A DNA stretch of 64,000 nt from Moritella dasanensis ArB 0140 (GCF_000276805.1 NZ_AKXQ01000005.1:1-64000); one strand, 5' to 3'. Shown: positions 16,746 through 28,815, counted from the first letter of the stretch. Numbers and translations: made by a program. The notes: a model not told the origin generated them from the letters alone.

Positions 16746-18236
16746 CTAAACTACGCCCCAAGCCTTAACATTCTTAATGTACAAATTGAAATCCAATTGC
16801 TCTATCGTTTCTTGCAGTAAAGGTACATTAAGATCTTTATCGTATCTAGCATACGTAATCGACTGACTCTTATGACCTAATACCCCCATTGCTTGCTGCT
16901 CTGGTACTGACTTCTGCTTAAATTCATTAGCAACCGTATGTCTAAATGAATGAAACACAGGCTCTTCGATTCCTAATTTGTCTTTATGATGTAAGAACCA
17001 TTTTGATGCTTTTGTACCAAGCCCATCTCTTGGGACTTCACCCTGTTTATTCAGCAACCCATTAAATAGCCAACCGCTAGACTTCGTGGCTACAAAATCA
17101 ATAAAACCTAGATCAACCAGCGCTGAGTGTATAGGGATATAACGCATTGAGTCTGGATTTTTAAGTTTTTGAAATTTATGTTCTTCGTTAATATGAAAGC
17201 ACTTAATACCACACATATCTTTGATATCTTCAACACGTAATTGTGCTATTTCAGTCAATCGAGCACCAGTGTGCAATGCTATTAACGGCAGCCAAAATTG
17301 ATAATCGTGTTTACATTTACCAGTAGCCCAAATATCGGCATTAAATAATGTATTCAGATCATTTTTATACCAGATTTTACGTTCATCAGAATCTTTATGC
17401 GTTTTTCTAGATAGTGGCAGTTTTTCAAAATAATTCTTTTCGACGATATCAGATTTAATACACCAATTAAAAAATGCTGAGCACTTATTAAGGGTCGCTT
17501 TCACCGTTGTAATACTCTGTGGTTCGTCACCAAAGTCGGCTATTTCTTGCAGACTTAAACCGTCATACTTCTTAACCTTGGCGCGGTTTGGCGGTAGTTT
17601 TAACAATATATTTCTGAATGATTCTGCGTCTTTTAATTTGAGAGTAGCAATATCACGACCACCATCGAAGTACTCGCTTAACAACAAAATCTTTGCTTTA
17701 ATTGTTTCATAACTTTTAGTGGTTATCTCTGGTCCATCCTGCTTAGATTGCAGATATTGTTTAATTGCACTACCAAGACTAACAGATATATTTGTTGTGG
17801 CTTGCTTAACTGATGAGTAGCCTGAGACCTGCTGTATGGCTTGCTCTGTAGCAATTCGGATTGATTCACGTTCTTCAAGGGGGTCATTATGGTCAGCCTC
17901 TACGGTAATGCTAGTGCCATCGCTAGTCGTTACTGTTGCACGTATCCACTCATCAGCATCAACTGGCTTATTAGCAGTGTTTCTGGTGGGAGTGCTTGAG
18001 CCATATAAAATCTTATCTAAATCCGCTTTGCTAACCACGTTCTTCAATTCCTTGAATAAATTATCAGTCTTTAATAATAACTCATTAACCATTGAGACAG
18101 CAGTGTTTAATATGGTGGTTTGTAACGAAAAATAGAATTCTTTTTTGTTTAGAAATTGAACTAAATCACAAGGGATTCTTTGCCTAAAATAATAGGTTTG
18201 ATTGCGTCTAGAGATGTTTGGTAGAGGTATGCTCAT
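16746..18236 (-). CDS. Tyrosine-recombinase integrase of the island
   Basis: A 496-residue site-specific integrase. The N-terminus (about 1-30, ISRRNQTYYFRQRIPCDLV) resembles the DUF6538 domain of tRNA-targeting integrases. The middle is a SAM-like core-binding domain. The catalytic domain has Arg326 (HTGARLTEIAQL), His429-Arg432 (HSFRH), His455 (LGHKS) and nucleophile Tyr465 (ARYDK). All catalytic residues are present. The start is ATG 18236. The frame extends to a TTG at 18275, but those codons derive from the GTGCAAA repeat. Reads away from tRNA-Ala, as usual for tRNA-integrated elements. Confidence 0.92.
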   Translation of the reverse strand: MSIPLPNISRRNQTYYFRQRIPCDLVQFLNKKEFYFSLQTTILNTAVSMVNELLLKTDNLFKELKNVVSKADLDKILYGSSTPTRNTANKPVDADEWIRATVTTSDGTSITVEADHNDPLEERESIRIATEQAIQQVSGYSSVKQATTNISVSLGSAIKQYLQSKQDGPEITTKSYETIKAKILLLSEYFDGGRDIATLKLKDAESFRNILLKLPPNRAKVKKYDGLSLQEIADFGDEPQSITTVKATLNKCSAFFNWCIKSDIVEKNYFEKLPLSRKTHKDSDERKIWYKNDLNTLFNADIWATGKCKHDYQFWLPLIALHTGARLTEIAQLRVEDIKDMCGIKCFHINEEHKFQKLKNPDSMRYIPIHSALVDLGFIDFVATKSSGWLFNGLLNKQGEVPRDGLGTKASKWFLHHKDKLGIEEPVFHSFRHTVANEFKQKSVPEQQAMGVLGHKSQSITYARYDKDLNVPLLQETIEQLDFNLYIKNVKAWGVV

Positions 18237-18258
18237 ATTCAACTTTGTAGGTATTTGC

Positions 18259-18277
18259 GTGCAAAATGAGTGCAAAT
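18259..18277. repeat. Second GTGCAAA repeat, candidate arm site near int
   Basis: Identical to 10293-10311 (GTGCAAAATGAGTGCAAAT) and lying 22 bases upstream of the integrase ATG. It may bind integrase for recombination and for autoregulation. Confidence 0.45.
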
Positions 18278-18280
18278 GAC

Positions 18281-18355
18281 ATTACGAATTGAACTGGAGA
18301 TCATTAACTGATTGATAATCATATATTTGAAGTAGAAATGGTGGAGCCAAACGGG
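18281..18355. repeat. Right 75-bp direct repeat (attachment-site copy)
   Basis: Matches 10134-10208 at 74 of 75 positions. Its last 17 bases are the 3' end of the intact tRNA-Ala, which the element restores on integration. Confidence 0.88.
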
Positions 18356-18414
18356 ATCGAACCGATGACCTCGACACTGCCAGTGTCGCGCTCTCCCAAC
18401 TGAGCTATGGCCCC
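18339..18414 (-). tRNA. tRNA-Ala, anticodon GGC
   Basis: A complete 76-nt cloverleaf on the minus strand: 5' GGGGCCATAGCTCAG, anticodon arm GACACTGGCAGTGTC with GGC in the loop, T-arm GGTTCGATCC, and acceptor strand ending in an encoded CCA. The 3' 17 nt are duplicated at 10192-10208, showing it as the island's integration target. It lies downstream of gltX on the same strand. Confidence 0.97.
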
Positions 18415-18529
18415 ATTTCTACAGCAACATTTGCTGCTGTAGGCATAATATTCGATCTGCCGTTTTGGTGTCAATATCTACAATAGAAAATCACGACCAA
18501 ACGACAGAAAGGTTATTATTTACACACCG

Positions 18530-19942
18530 TTAGGCGTTTTCACGTGCAGTAATAAATGCTAACGCTTTGTCGATACCAGCAAGGCTACGTTCTTTACCGA
18601 TAAGCTTAAGTGTTACATCTAATGACGGTGATTGACCGGCACCAGTAATAGCAACACGTAGCGGCATACCAACTTTACCCATACCTACTTCAAGTTCAGT
18701 CGCTGTATCGTTAATTGCAGCGTGTAATACTTCAGCATCGCTCCAATCTGCAATCGCAGCTAGTTTTTCTTGCACTTTAAGTAATGCTTCTTTTGCTACA
18801 GGACGTAAATGTTTCTTCGCCGCAGTTGCATCAAATTCAGCATAGTCTTCAAAGAAGTAACGGCTAGCAGCTGCAAGTTCTTTCAGTGTCTTAGCACGTT
18901 CAGCAAGTACTTTAACAATCTCAGCTAGTGCTGGACCGTTAGTCGTATCGATGCCTTGGTCTGCCATGTGCCACTCAAGATGAGTTGCAACATATTCAGG
19001 TGCCAGTGTTTTAATGTAATGTTGGTTTACCCATTGTAACTTCTCTGTATTAAACGCTGAAGGCGCTTTGTTTACATCGTCTAAGCTAAACAGTTTGATC
19101 ATTTCTTCAGTGCTGAAGATTTCTTGATCGCCATGTGACCAACCTAAACGTACTAAATAGTTTAGTAGTGCTTCAGGTAGGTAACCGTCATCACGGTATT
19201 GCATAACACCGACAGCGCCATGACGCTTAGATAGTTTAGCGCCGTCATCACCAAGGATCATAGCAACGTGAGCGTACTGTGGAACAGGTGCGCCTAGTGC
19301 TTTTAAGATGTTGATTTGACGAGGCGTGTTGTTTAAGTGATCTTCACCACGAACAACATTCGTAATACCCATATCCCAGTCATCAACAACAACACAGAAG
19401 TTGTATGTCGGTGAACCGTCAGTACGGCGGATGATTAGATCATCTAATTCTTTATTAGCAAATTCAACTTTGCCGCGGATCTTGTCATCAACGATAACAG
19501 AACCTTCTTTCGGATTGCGGAAACGCACAACGAAATCAGCACCAGTGTCGGCAATGTCACCATGGCTACATTTGCCATCGTAACGTGGGCTTTCTTTCGC
19601 ATCCATTTGCGCTGCACGTAACGCGTCAAGACGTTCGCGTGAACAATAACATTTGTATGCTTTGTCTTCTGCTAGTAGTTGATCAACTAATTCGTTGTAA
19701 CGATCAAAACGTTGAGTTTGGAAATACGGACCTTCATCCCAATCCAGACCAGCCCATTTCATGCCTTCTAAGATCGCGTCAACCGCTTCTTGAGTAGAAC
19801 GTTCTAAATCAGTATCTTCGATACGCAGTACAAATTCACCACCTTGGCTTTTTGCATGTAACCAAGAATAAAGCGCTGTACGTGCGCCGCCTACGTGCAA
19901 GTAGCCAGTTGGGCTAGGTGCAAAACGAGTCTTAACAGTCAT
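18530..19942 (-). CDS. gltX: Glutamyl-tRNA synthetase
   Basis: A 470-residue class I aminoacyl-tRNA synthetase that charges tRNA-Glu in the cytosol. The HIGH-type motif GYLHVGG (about 13-19) and KMSKS-type motif KLSKRHG (about 240) are intact, and the zinc-region-like segment CYCSRERL (around 98) is present. ATG 19942 gives [13 protein letters not shown], the usual start. A GTG nine bases further up (19951) is also possible, since AAAGG lies before it. Followed downstream by tRNA-Ala. Confidence 0.97.
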   Translation of the reverse strand: MTVKTRFAPSPTGYLHVGGARTALYSWLHAKSQGGEFVLRIEDTDLERSTQEAVDAILEGMKWAGLDWDEGPYFQTQRFDRYNELVDQLLAEDKAYKCYCSRERLDALRAAQMDAKESPRYDGKCSHGDIADTGADFVVRFRNPKEGSVIVDDKIRGKVEFANKELDDLIIRRTDGSPTYNFCVVVDDWDMGITNVVRGEDHLNNTPRQINILKALGAPVPQYAHVAMILGDDGAKLSKRHGAVGVMQYRDDGYLPEALLNYLVRLGWSHGDQEIFSTEEMIKLFSLDDVNKAPSAFNTEKLQWVNQHYIKTLAPEYVATHLEWHMADQGIDTTNGPALAEIVKVLAERAKTLKELAAASRYFFEDYAEFDATAAKKHLRPVAKEALLKVQEKLAAIADWSDAEVLHAAINDTATELEVGMGKVGMPLRVAITGAGQSPSLDVTLKLIGKERSLAGIDKALAFITARENA

Positions 19943-20064
19943 AAGTCTCACAATACCTTTTACATTATTTAATTAGCTTAACCCACGAAAGGTTAAGCAC
20001 ATGATGCTGCGTATTTTACCATTAAAGCTAAAACTAACAATACGCGAGCTAAAATTAAGTGTGC

Positions 20065-20160
20065 AAAATGTTATTGCTCCTGCAAACCGCTCAAGACATC
20101 CATGTTCGCTTAGACAAGGCCATCCATGGCCATGTATGTTTGCGATAGCAATAACATTTT
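20065..20160. repeat. 96-bp fold-back element between ligA and gltX
   Basis: AAAATGTTATTGCT (20065-20078) and AGCAATAACATTTT (20147-20160) are perfect 14-bp inverted ends. Inside, GCAAAC/GTTTGC also pair and a CATCCATGGCC palindromic stretch lies near the centre. The whole segment can fold into one long hairpin. It could be a dispersed MITE/REP-type repeat or a large terminator. A smaller hairpin GCTTAACC/GGTTAAGC (19976-19998) lies beside it. Confidence 0.6.
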
Positions 20161-20209
20161 TCTATACAGTTATTTATCGAAGCTGATATCAGCGTTTACC
20201 ATAAACTAA

Positions 20210-22273
<2,064 letters not shown>

Positions 22274-22275
22274 TC

Positions 22276-22300
22276 AAAAAAAGCCCCACCGAAGTGAGGC
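22276..22300 (-). terminator. Rho-independent terminator of zipA
   Basis: On the minus strand GCCTCAC and GTGGGGC pair (one G-T wobble) around a UUCG tetraloop, followed by seven T. It lies between the zipA stop and the ligA start, so ligA probably has its own promoter or depends on readthrough. Confidence 0.85.
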
Positions 22301-22364
22301 ATTTATCTGGAGACTATATTTACCAAGTACTCTTTATTCACCGAGTACGAGTTACAGTAATAAT

Positions 22365-23498
22365 CTAGTCAGATTTTTTCGCGAGTGCTCTACTTTCTAA
22401 CTTACGAATAAACGCTTGTTCTTGCTCAATGGCGTCTTCTGTTAATGGGTGACGTGTTGCATCCATTAATAAACCATCAACACCGTCAGCAATACGTTCT
22501 GCAGCACCTAGCATCAAGCCATAATTATGTGACGCTTGGCCTGCACACGGGAACATCATGAACAATGATACCCCAGGAGACTCAAACTGTTCCATCGTAT
22601 CAATATCAAACGTACCTGGTTTAACCATATTCGCAAGACTAAAGATAACAGCGCCTTTACCTGCAGCATCAACGTGGCGGTGAAAAATATTCATTGCACC
22701 AAACTTGAAACCAAAGGCTGATAATTCTTGTAATAATTCAGCGCCAGCAATACTCTTGCCTTCACGCGCCATAATGTTAATTACAAATACAGCTTCTTCA
22801 GCAACGTCATCTTGCGCTGAATCATTCGCGGCATCGTGATGCACGGTTTGCTGTTGATCATCCGTTGTGAGGGTATTATCGATGACGACATTATTCTCAG
22901 CATCACTATTTACATCATTTTCTGCATCAATAGCCACGTTAGCAGCGGCGTCGACAACATCATAACTTAAATCATTTGTTATCGTATCAGCCGGTAATTC
23001 TACGTCAATTGCCGAAAATGAAGCGGTTACCAATGTTTCAGTTTGCGCGGTGTTAGTGCTGTCATGCGTCTCGCTATTTTTTAACGAGGTACTTTGCATT
23101 GAACTGCTGTTTATAGCGCGAGTCTTTACTGCACGGTTTTTAATTGAACTACTCTTTGGAGTTCCGCTTATTACTTCACCACTCTTAACTGTACCACTCT
23201 TTACTTCACCACTCTTTACTTCACCGAACTGCGGCTCAATTTTTTCAACTGACACAGGCGCGGGTTCATCGCTGTCGAAGTTCACTGTCGATTCTACCGA
23301 CTTAGTCACAACGCGCTTTTCACCTATACCGTCAAGGTCAAAACCTTGTCTATCTTTAACATTCTGATCAAGTTTATCTAACGGTTTATCTTTTAATGGT
23401 TTTACTTGATTCTTTTTATTTGACCAAAGGCCATGGGCAATTAAAGCAACGATTGCCATAAACCCTAGAATGATGAGAACAAGTCGCAAATCTTGCAT
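22365..23498 (-). CDS. zipA: Cell division protein ZipA
   Basis: A 377-residue divisome protein anchoring FtsZ to the inner membrane. The N-terminal membrane helix is residues 4-24 (LRLVLIILGFMAIVALIAHGL, basic residues after it). A long low-complexity linker (about 28-235) includes tandem VKSG(E/T) pentapeptide-like repeats at 95-115 and acidic, Asn/Asp-rich stretches. The C-terminal FtsZ-binding domain spans about 240-370 (VINIMAREGKSIAGAELL...). Lies 19 bp downstream of smc, probably co-transcribed. Confidence 0.93.
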   Translation of the reverse strand: MQDLRLVLIILGFMAIVALIAHGLWSNKKNQVKPLKDKPLDKLDQNVKDRQGFDLDGIGEKRVVTKSVESTVNFDSDEPAPVSVEKIEPQFGEVKSGEVKSGTVKSGEVISGTPKSSSIKNRAVKTRAINSSSMQSTSLKNSETHDSTNTAQTETLVTASFSAIDVELPADTITNDLSYDVVDAAANVAIDAENDVNSDAENNVVIDNTLTTDDQQQTVHHDAANDSAQDDVAEEAVFVINIMAREGKSIAGAELLQELSAFGFKFGAMNIFHRHVDAAGKGAVIFSLANMVKPGTFDIDTMEQFESPGVSLFMMFPCAGQASHNYGLMLGAAERIADGVDGLLMDATRHPLTEDAIEQEQAFIRKLESRALAKKSD

Positions 23499-23517
23499 AA
23501 CAGCCTATCTCTTAATG

Positions 23518-26500
23518 TTAATTGTCTGTAAGTTCTACCGCCGTTGATATATCAACGGCGACGATTCGAGAGACCCCTGGTTCATGCATGGTCACTCCTA
23601 TTAATTGCTGAGCCATTTCCATGGCTAACTTATTATGACTAATATAAATAAATTGTACTGTTTCTGACATCTCCTGAACCAGTTTACAAAAACGCCCGAC
23701 ATTTAATTCATCGAGTGGTGCATCTACTTCATCTAGCATACAAAATGGCGCCGGGTTTAACCTAAATATAGCAAACACTAACGACAGTGCAGTCAGGGCT
23801 TTTTCACCACCGGAAAGTAATGAAATACGCGCATTCTTCTTGCCTGGCGGTCGCGCCATAATCGTTACACCCGTGTCGAGTAAATTAGTCGATGTTAGCT
23901 CTAACCAAGCCGCTCCACCACCAAACACTTTAGGGAATAACGCTTTAAAATCAGTATTAATCTTTTCAAACGTGGTCGCAAAGCGCGCTTTCGTTTGTTT
24001 ATCAATTTTAACAATCGCCGCTTCTAACGTCTCGATGGCTTTTTCTAAGTCATCGGTTTGTTCGTCTAAATATTGTTTACGCTGCGATTGCTGTTCAAAT
24101 TCTGCGACAGCCGCAAGATTCACTGCACCTATCTTCTGTAATTGCGCTTCAAGCTGTTTCAACTGTAGCTGATACTCCTTAAGCGTTAATATATTAACAC
24201 ACTCACGTTTTAATGTGTCTACATCCACATGGTCATCCGCAATTTGTTGATATAATAGCTGTTCTCTTGCTTTGTTGTTCGCTTGTTTTAAATCTAACTG
24301 TTGGACTTTGTCTTTCACTTTTAAGCTACTAGTCATTATCCTAGCACGTTTTTCTTCAACATCACGCTTGTCATTAATGAGTTTAGCGCGTGTTGATTTC
24401 TTCATGTTATTGTCATTTTCGATAGCAATTTGTTTCTCGGCAGCAATCGCCCGTGCGGTTTCTAACTGCTGTAAGCTTTCAGCATATAATGAGTTATCAC
24501 CTAATGCAGCAATATCTTGCAAAATAGTTTGATATTGCGTGTCCGTTTTGGCAATTAGTTGCTGTTGCTTCTCTATTTCAACGGTAAATTTGGTTTTAAC
24601 TAACAGTAATTGTTGAACTTGTTTTCCCAGCACTTGCTGTTCTAGCAAAAACTTGGCTTTATCTGCTTTGGCCGCTTCCGCTTTTTGAATCAAGCTATCA
24701 TCGTTTGCTAACTGTGCAATCGCTGTTTGTGTCGACACTATCTGTGCACTAAAGCGTTGCACCTCTTCAGCTTCAATCGCTAATATATTACCCAGAGTTA
24801 ATAAACGGGTATTTAACTGATCATGCGTCAGTTGCCACTGTACTTGCTGTTGCTGTAATAACCCAAGTTCAACCGTAAGCTGTTTCACTTCACTTTGCTT
24901 TTCATGCAACTGAGCTTGCACCAGCTCAATTTGATGCTGGTATTCGCCCTGAGTCACCTTAAGCGCAATCAATTGATTGTGCTGTGTGTCCATCAAGGTT
25001 TCAATTGCTAATAAGCGCGCTTGCAGCTGTGACGCTTGCAGTTGCATTTCAATGCGCCCTTGCGGTGATGACACATTGGCTTTGGCATGTTGTGATAGCC
25101 ACACGCCTTCATCGGTAAACCAATCGCCATGCGCAGTGATATAACTGTATTCACTGTGATTTTCAGCGCCCGTTTTAGCGTCGTTAATGTTCGTAACACA
25201 GGTCACTTGGTTTAGCTGTCGATTAAATAAGTTATTTTTCACCTTATCAGCTAACGAACCAGCACGCGCACTACATTGACTGGGTTTGAACCATTGCAAT
25301 GCTGGTAATTCATTCAAATCAAATTGAGCAAGTTGTTCGTCGCTAATACAGTAAGCATCCAGCCAATTGGCAAGTACCTTTTCGACAGCGGCTTCCCAAC
25401 CGGGTTCAACATCTAACTGTTGTAATAATTTTAACGGAATCGAATCGAAATTACATTCTAACCAAGCATGGGCGTGATCAGCATGCTCCGCTTTACGTAA
25501 TAATTCAGCGATCACACTTAGTGAGCCGTTGATTTCAGTTTTCTCTGCAACACCTTGACTAATATTCGCTTCGAGCCCAGCAACTTGTTTGTTAATGCCT
25601 TCAAAGCCATTATTCAACCCCGCTAATTCATGACCGAGTTGGGTTTCTTGAGATTGTAGTTGTTGCTGCGCTGTTGTTTTAGCGCTAATTAATACTTGTT
25701 TGCTGTGCTCAGCAAGTTGCTGCTGTTCTTCAATTAACTCAGAGCGTTGTAATTTACTTTTATTCAGTACTGATTCGGCGCTTTTAACGGCATTGGTCAA
25801 CACATCAAGTTTACTGCTAAAGCGTTGTACTTTTTCAAGGTATACCGCATGCTGGGCAACAGCTTGGTCACTACTCACCGTCGCCGATGCGAGTGATTGC
25901 TCAATCACTAATAACTCTGCAGACAGTCGGTTGTAGTCCGTTTCTGTCGACTGCGCTTGTTGCTGATGCGTTTGTAACTGGGTTTGTTCTTCTTTTAGTA
26001 ACAACTGTAGCTTGTCACTTTGCTGTTGGTATTCTTGTTGTTTACCGACCGATTCTTGCTTGCGTGCTTTGTGATGCAGTAATTTCTGCTCAATCTTAGT
26101 GAGCTCTGTGCCTTGTAAATAGAACGCTTGCTGCTGGTTTTCAATCAATACCGTGAGTTCATTTAACTGTACGTCAAAGTCGGTGATCTGCGTTTGCAGT
26201 TTAGTCGCGGTAGCCGTGAGTTTTTCTAGTTCATTCATCAGCACTAATTTTTGTTGCGCCAACTGATTAATCGAACGTTCCACATCATAGATCTGCACTA
26301 AACCAAGACGACTTTTAGCGTCACGTTGCTGCTGTTTTAACGCTCTAAACTGTTGAGCGACTGCAGACTGTACTTTCAACTTATCAATTTGCGCACCTAA
26401 TTCAATGCGAATATCGGCTAGTCGATTTAAGTTATCTTTAGTTTGATTAATACGTTGTTCTGTTTCGCGGCGCTTTTCTTTATATTTTGAAATACCTGCC

Positions 26501-27000
26501 GCTTCTTCGATGAAATGACGCAACTCATGCGGTTTCGATTCGATTAAACGCGAAATCATACCCTGTTCGATGATCGCATAACTGCGCGGCCCCAAACCTG
26601 TGCCTAAAAACAGCTCGGTGACATCTTTTCGACGGCATTTGGTCCCGTTAAGGTAATATTGGTTGGTACCATCACGGTATAACTCGCGACGAATAGACAC
26701 TTCATTATGTTGTAATAAAGCATGATCAATCCGTTGTTTGGCATTATCGAATAACAGTTCAACACTGGCTCTTGAGACAGGCGAACGCGCCACTGAACCG
26801 TTAAAGATAACGTCAGCCATAGCATCGCCACGCAAGTGCTTAGCCGAGCTTTCACCCAGCACCCAGCGTACTGCATCAATAATATTGGACTTACCACAGC
26901 CGTTGGGGCCAACAACCGCGGTCATATCAAAGGGAAAAAGCAGTTCGGTGGTATCAACAAACGACTTAAAACCAGAGATTTTGATCTTTTTAAGGTACAT
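23518..27000 (-). CDS. smc: Chromosome segregation ATPase SMC
   Basis: A 1160-residue SMC protein. N-terminal Walker A GPNGCGKSN (about 31-39), long Gln-rich coiled-coil arms flanking a hinge (about 500-630), and C-terminal ABC signature LLSGGEKALTALSL with Walker B PFCMLDEVDAPLD. It condenses and organises the chromosome, usually with ScpAB. ATG 27000 (MYLKKIKISGFKSF) is the family-typical start. The frame's extension uses a TTG. First gene of a probable smc-zipA transcript. Confidence 0.96.
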   Translation of the reverse strand: MYLKKIKISGFKSFVDTTELLFPFDMTAVVGPNGCGKSNIIDAVRWVLGESSAKHLRGDAMADVIFNGSVARSPVSRASVELLFDNAKQRIDHALLQHNEVSIRRELYRDGTNQYYLNGTKCRRKDVTELFLGTGLGPRSYAIIEQGMISRLIESKPHELRHFIEEAAGISKYKEKRRETEQRINQTKDNLNRLADIRIELGAQIDKLKVQSAVAQQFRALKQQQRDAKSRLGLVQIYDVERSINQLAQQKLVLMNELEKLTATATKLQTQITDFDVQLNELTVLIENQQQAFYLQGTELTKIEQKLLHHKARKQESVGKQQEYQQQSDKLQLLLKEEQTQLQTHQQQAQSTETDYNRLSAELLVIEQSLASATVSSDQAVAQHAVYLEKVQRFSSKLDVLTNAVKSAESVLNKSKLQRSELIEEQQQLAEHSKQVLISAKTTAQQQLQSQETQLGHELAGLNNGFEGINKQVAGLEANISQGVAEKTEINGSLSVIAELLRKAEHADHAHAWLECNFDSIPLKLLQQLDVEPGWEAAVEKVLANWLDAYCISDEQLAQFDLNELPALQWFKPSQCSARAGSLADKVKNNLFNRQLNQVTCVTNINDAKTGAENHSEYSYITAHGDWFTDEGVWLSQHAKANVSSPQGRIEMQLQASQLQARLLAIETLMDTQHNQLIALKVTQGEYQHQIELVQAQLHEKQSEVKQLTVELGLLQQQQVQWQLTHDQLNTRLLTLGNILAIEAEEVQRFSAQIVSTQTAIAQLANDDSLIQKAEAAKADKAKFLLEQQVLGKQVQQLLLVKTKFTVEIEKQQQLIAKTDTQYQTILQDIAALGDNSLYAESLQQLETARAIAAEKQIAIENDNNMKKSTRAKLINDKRDVEEKRARIMTSSLKVKDKVQQLDLKQANNKAREQLLYQQIADDHVDVDTLKRECVNILTLKEYQLQLKQLEAQLQKIGAVNLAAVAEFEQQSQRKQYLDEQTDDLEKAIETLEAAIVKIDKQTKARFATTFEKINTDFKALFPKVFGGGAAWLELTSTNLLDTGVTIMARPPGKKNARISLLSGGEKALTALSLVFAIFRLNPAPFCMLDEVDAPLDELNVGRFCKLVQEMSETVQFIYISHNKLAMEMAQQLIGVTMHEPGVSRIVAVDISTAVELTDN

Positions 27001-27092
27001 ATCAAACAACGTATATAGAATAACCAGAAAACTTTAGCAGATGTGTCTGCAATATTAAAGATTCGTGTTAGCAGAATATCAAAGCTGCTGCT

Positions 27093-27158
27093 TTTTACTG
27101 CACATTTGCTGTTATTTCACTGCACTTTTGCTATTATTTTACTGCACTTTTTACTGTA
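27093..27158. repeat. 22-bp tandem repeat, about 3 copies, between smc and cysZ
   Basis: ACTGCAC occurs at 27097, 27119 and 27141, exactly 22 bp apart. The surrounding 22-mers are near-identical (TTTTACTGCACATTTGCTG and variants). The array lies in the divergent promoter region of smc (-) and cysZ (+) and could be a regulator array or a neutral minisatellite. Confidence 0.75.
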
Positions 27159-27226
27159 ATCGCAGTCGAATAACAACCGCATGATAAAATATGCGATTAA
27201 CACTACTTACATAGGCTTCATAGAAT

Positions 27227-27973
27227 ATGCTTTCAATAAAACCATCGTTATCTGGGTTTCAATATTTCTTACAAGGTTTCGACTTGATCCGTCAGCCTAA
27301 GTTAAGACCTTTTGTATTGATCCCATTATTAATTAACCTGATATTGTTCTCGGTTAGCTTTTACTTCTTATTTCAACAAATCGACGTCTGGCTGCTACAG
27401 CTTGAAACTAGCTTAGACTGGTTGAGCTGGTTAGTTTATATTATTAAACCCCTCGCCTTCATCGTAATATTACTGGTCTTTGGCTTCTTTTTTGGTGCGA
27501 TAGCCAATATTATCGCCGCCCCGTTCAATGGCTTGTTAGCAGAGCAAACTGAACTGCTATTAAATAATAAACCTCTACCAGAAATGAGCATCAAAGATAT
27601 TTTGTTAGATATTCCGCGTGTACTGACGCGAGAACTGAAAAAAATCACCTATTACGTCCCGCGTGCGATTGGTTTACTGCTGTTATTTTTCATTCCGGTT
27701 GTCGGACAAACCGTTGCACCAGTACTGTGGTTTATCTTTACCGCTTGGATGCTAGCGATTCAATATGCTGATTACACGTTTGATAATAACAAAGTCGGCT
27801 TTGACGAAATGCGCAGTGAATTGTCATCAAACCGTATGCAATCTTTAAGCTTCGGTTCTATGGTGGCATTGTGCCAATCAATCCCAATCGTGAATTTCAT
27901 GGTGATGCCCGTTGCGGTCTGCGGCGCAACAGCGATGTGGGTAGATAATAGCGACAAGTCTAATTTTCAATAA
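27227..27973 (+). CDS. cysZ: Sulfate transporter CysZ
   Basis: A 248-residue membrane protein with about four membrane segments, of the CysZ (EI24-like) family: N-terminal GFQYFLQGFDLIRQPKLRPFVLIPLLIN, and a central Leu-rich helix pair around FFIPVVGQTVAPVLW. CysZ supplies sulfate for cysteine synthesis at the inner membrane. cysK lies 2.5 kb downstream on the same strand, though other genes intervene. Confidence 0.93.
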   Translation: MLSIKPSLSGFQYFLQGFDLIRQPKLRPFVLIPLLINLILFSVSFYFLFQQIDVWLLQLETSLDWLSWLVYIIKPLAFIVILLVFGFFFGAIANIIAAPFNGLLAEQTELLLNNKPLPEMSIKDILLDIPRVLTRELKKITYYVPRAIGLLLLFFIPVVGQTVAPVLWFIFTAWMLAIQYADYTFDNNKVGFDEMRSELSSNRMQSLSFGSMVALCQSIPIVNFMVMPVAVCGATAMWVDNSDKSNFQ

Positions 27974-28092
27974 CCATATAAACATAGATAAATGCAATAT
28001 TTTTTTTCTAAAACGTTAGCTAGATTACAGTCTGTGTTGGAAATAGAGATTATGATCACTATTTAAATAATTTATTAAATCTTAGGAATGGG

Positions 28093-28770
28093 ATGAAAAC
28101 CTGCGACAGAATAGTTTACGGCAGCCTCGCGCTTTTTAATGAGTTTGGTGTGAGAAATATGACAACCAATCATCTAGCCGCCCATTTAAATATTAGCCCA
28201 GGTAATCTTTATTATCATTTTCGTAATAAAGAAGACATTATCCGGTCTATTTTTGATTTGTATGAAGAACATTTGAATGCTGGTTTTCAGCTCTATCATG
28301 ATGATAAGCTAGATGTTGAGCTGTTTATTGGTTACTTTGATACGATGTTTGAAACGGTGTGGAAGTTCCGCTTTATGTATAGCAATCTCACCGCTATTCT
28401 TAATCGCGACCCGGAATTATCAACACGCTATCAGCACACTCAACAAAAAGCATTAAATCGCTCAAGTAGCATCTTGCACAAGCTAAAAGCGGATGGCGTG
28501 CTGGCGATTGACGTCGAACAAGTGACGCCGTTAGCGGACACAATGCGAATGATTGCTGGTTTTTGGATCCATTATAAACAAACACATTCGCATAATGAGA
28601 GCGTAACGAAAGCATTTCTTTACGAAGGTTTACTACGTGTATTGATGTTATTTAGAGCCCATTCGACTCCTGAATATTGCGCTATGTTTACGCGTTTAGA
28701 GCAACATTATCAGCTATTGGTCAACCATTATGCAACGTCAGTTCCAACTGACGTTCCTGTTGTAGTTTAA
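28093..28770 (+). CDS. TetR-family transcriptional regulator
   Basis: 225 residues. The N-terminal helix-turn-helix (about 22-55) has the classic ending NISPGNLYYHFRNKEDII. The C-terminal ligand-binding part is all-helical and not assigned to a ligand. AGGAATGGG precedes the ATG. Its target cannot be read from sequence. The convergent KAS III gene and general association of TetR regulators with lipid metabolism make a fatty-acid link possible but unproven. Confidence 0.88.
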   Translation: MKTCDRIVYGSLALFNEFGVRNMTTNHLAAHLNISPGNLYYHFRNKEDIIRSIFDLYEEHLNAGFQLYHDDKLDVELFIGYFDTMFETVWKFRFMYSNLTAILNRDPELSTRYQHTQQKALNRSSSILHKLKADGVLAIDVEQVTPLADTMRMIAGFWIHYKQTHSHNESVTKAFLYEGLLRVLMLFRAHSTPEYCAMFTRLEQHYQLLVNHYATSVPTDVPVVV

Positions 28771-28815
28771 TCTTTAGCTTACTCCGTTATATAGCCAAGC
28801 ACGACCTTTCTGTTA

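Larger units (their letters stand above)
10192..18338. mobile_element. 8.1-kb integrative island in tRNA-Ala(GGC), plasmid-like
   Basis: The island is bounded by tRNA-Ala 3'-end duplications (10192-10208 and 18339-18355), with a tyrosine integrase adjacent to the intact tRNA. Contents: a trimeric-autotransporter-like gene, a serine resolvase with repeated sites upstream, an HTH/RHH/polymerase operon near three iteron-like repeats, two overlapping genes of unknown function, and the integrase. Resolvase, putative replicase and iterons together suggest a small plasmid able to integrate. No conjugation, capsid or terminase genes are visible. Confidence 0.85.

Noticed and set aside
18458-18508. 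Imperfect inverted repeat between gltX and tRNA-Ala as a terminator
   Set aside because: The arms pair imperfectly with a long spacer and no T-run, so it is not supported.
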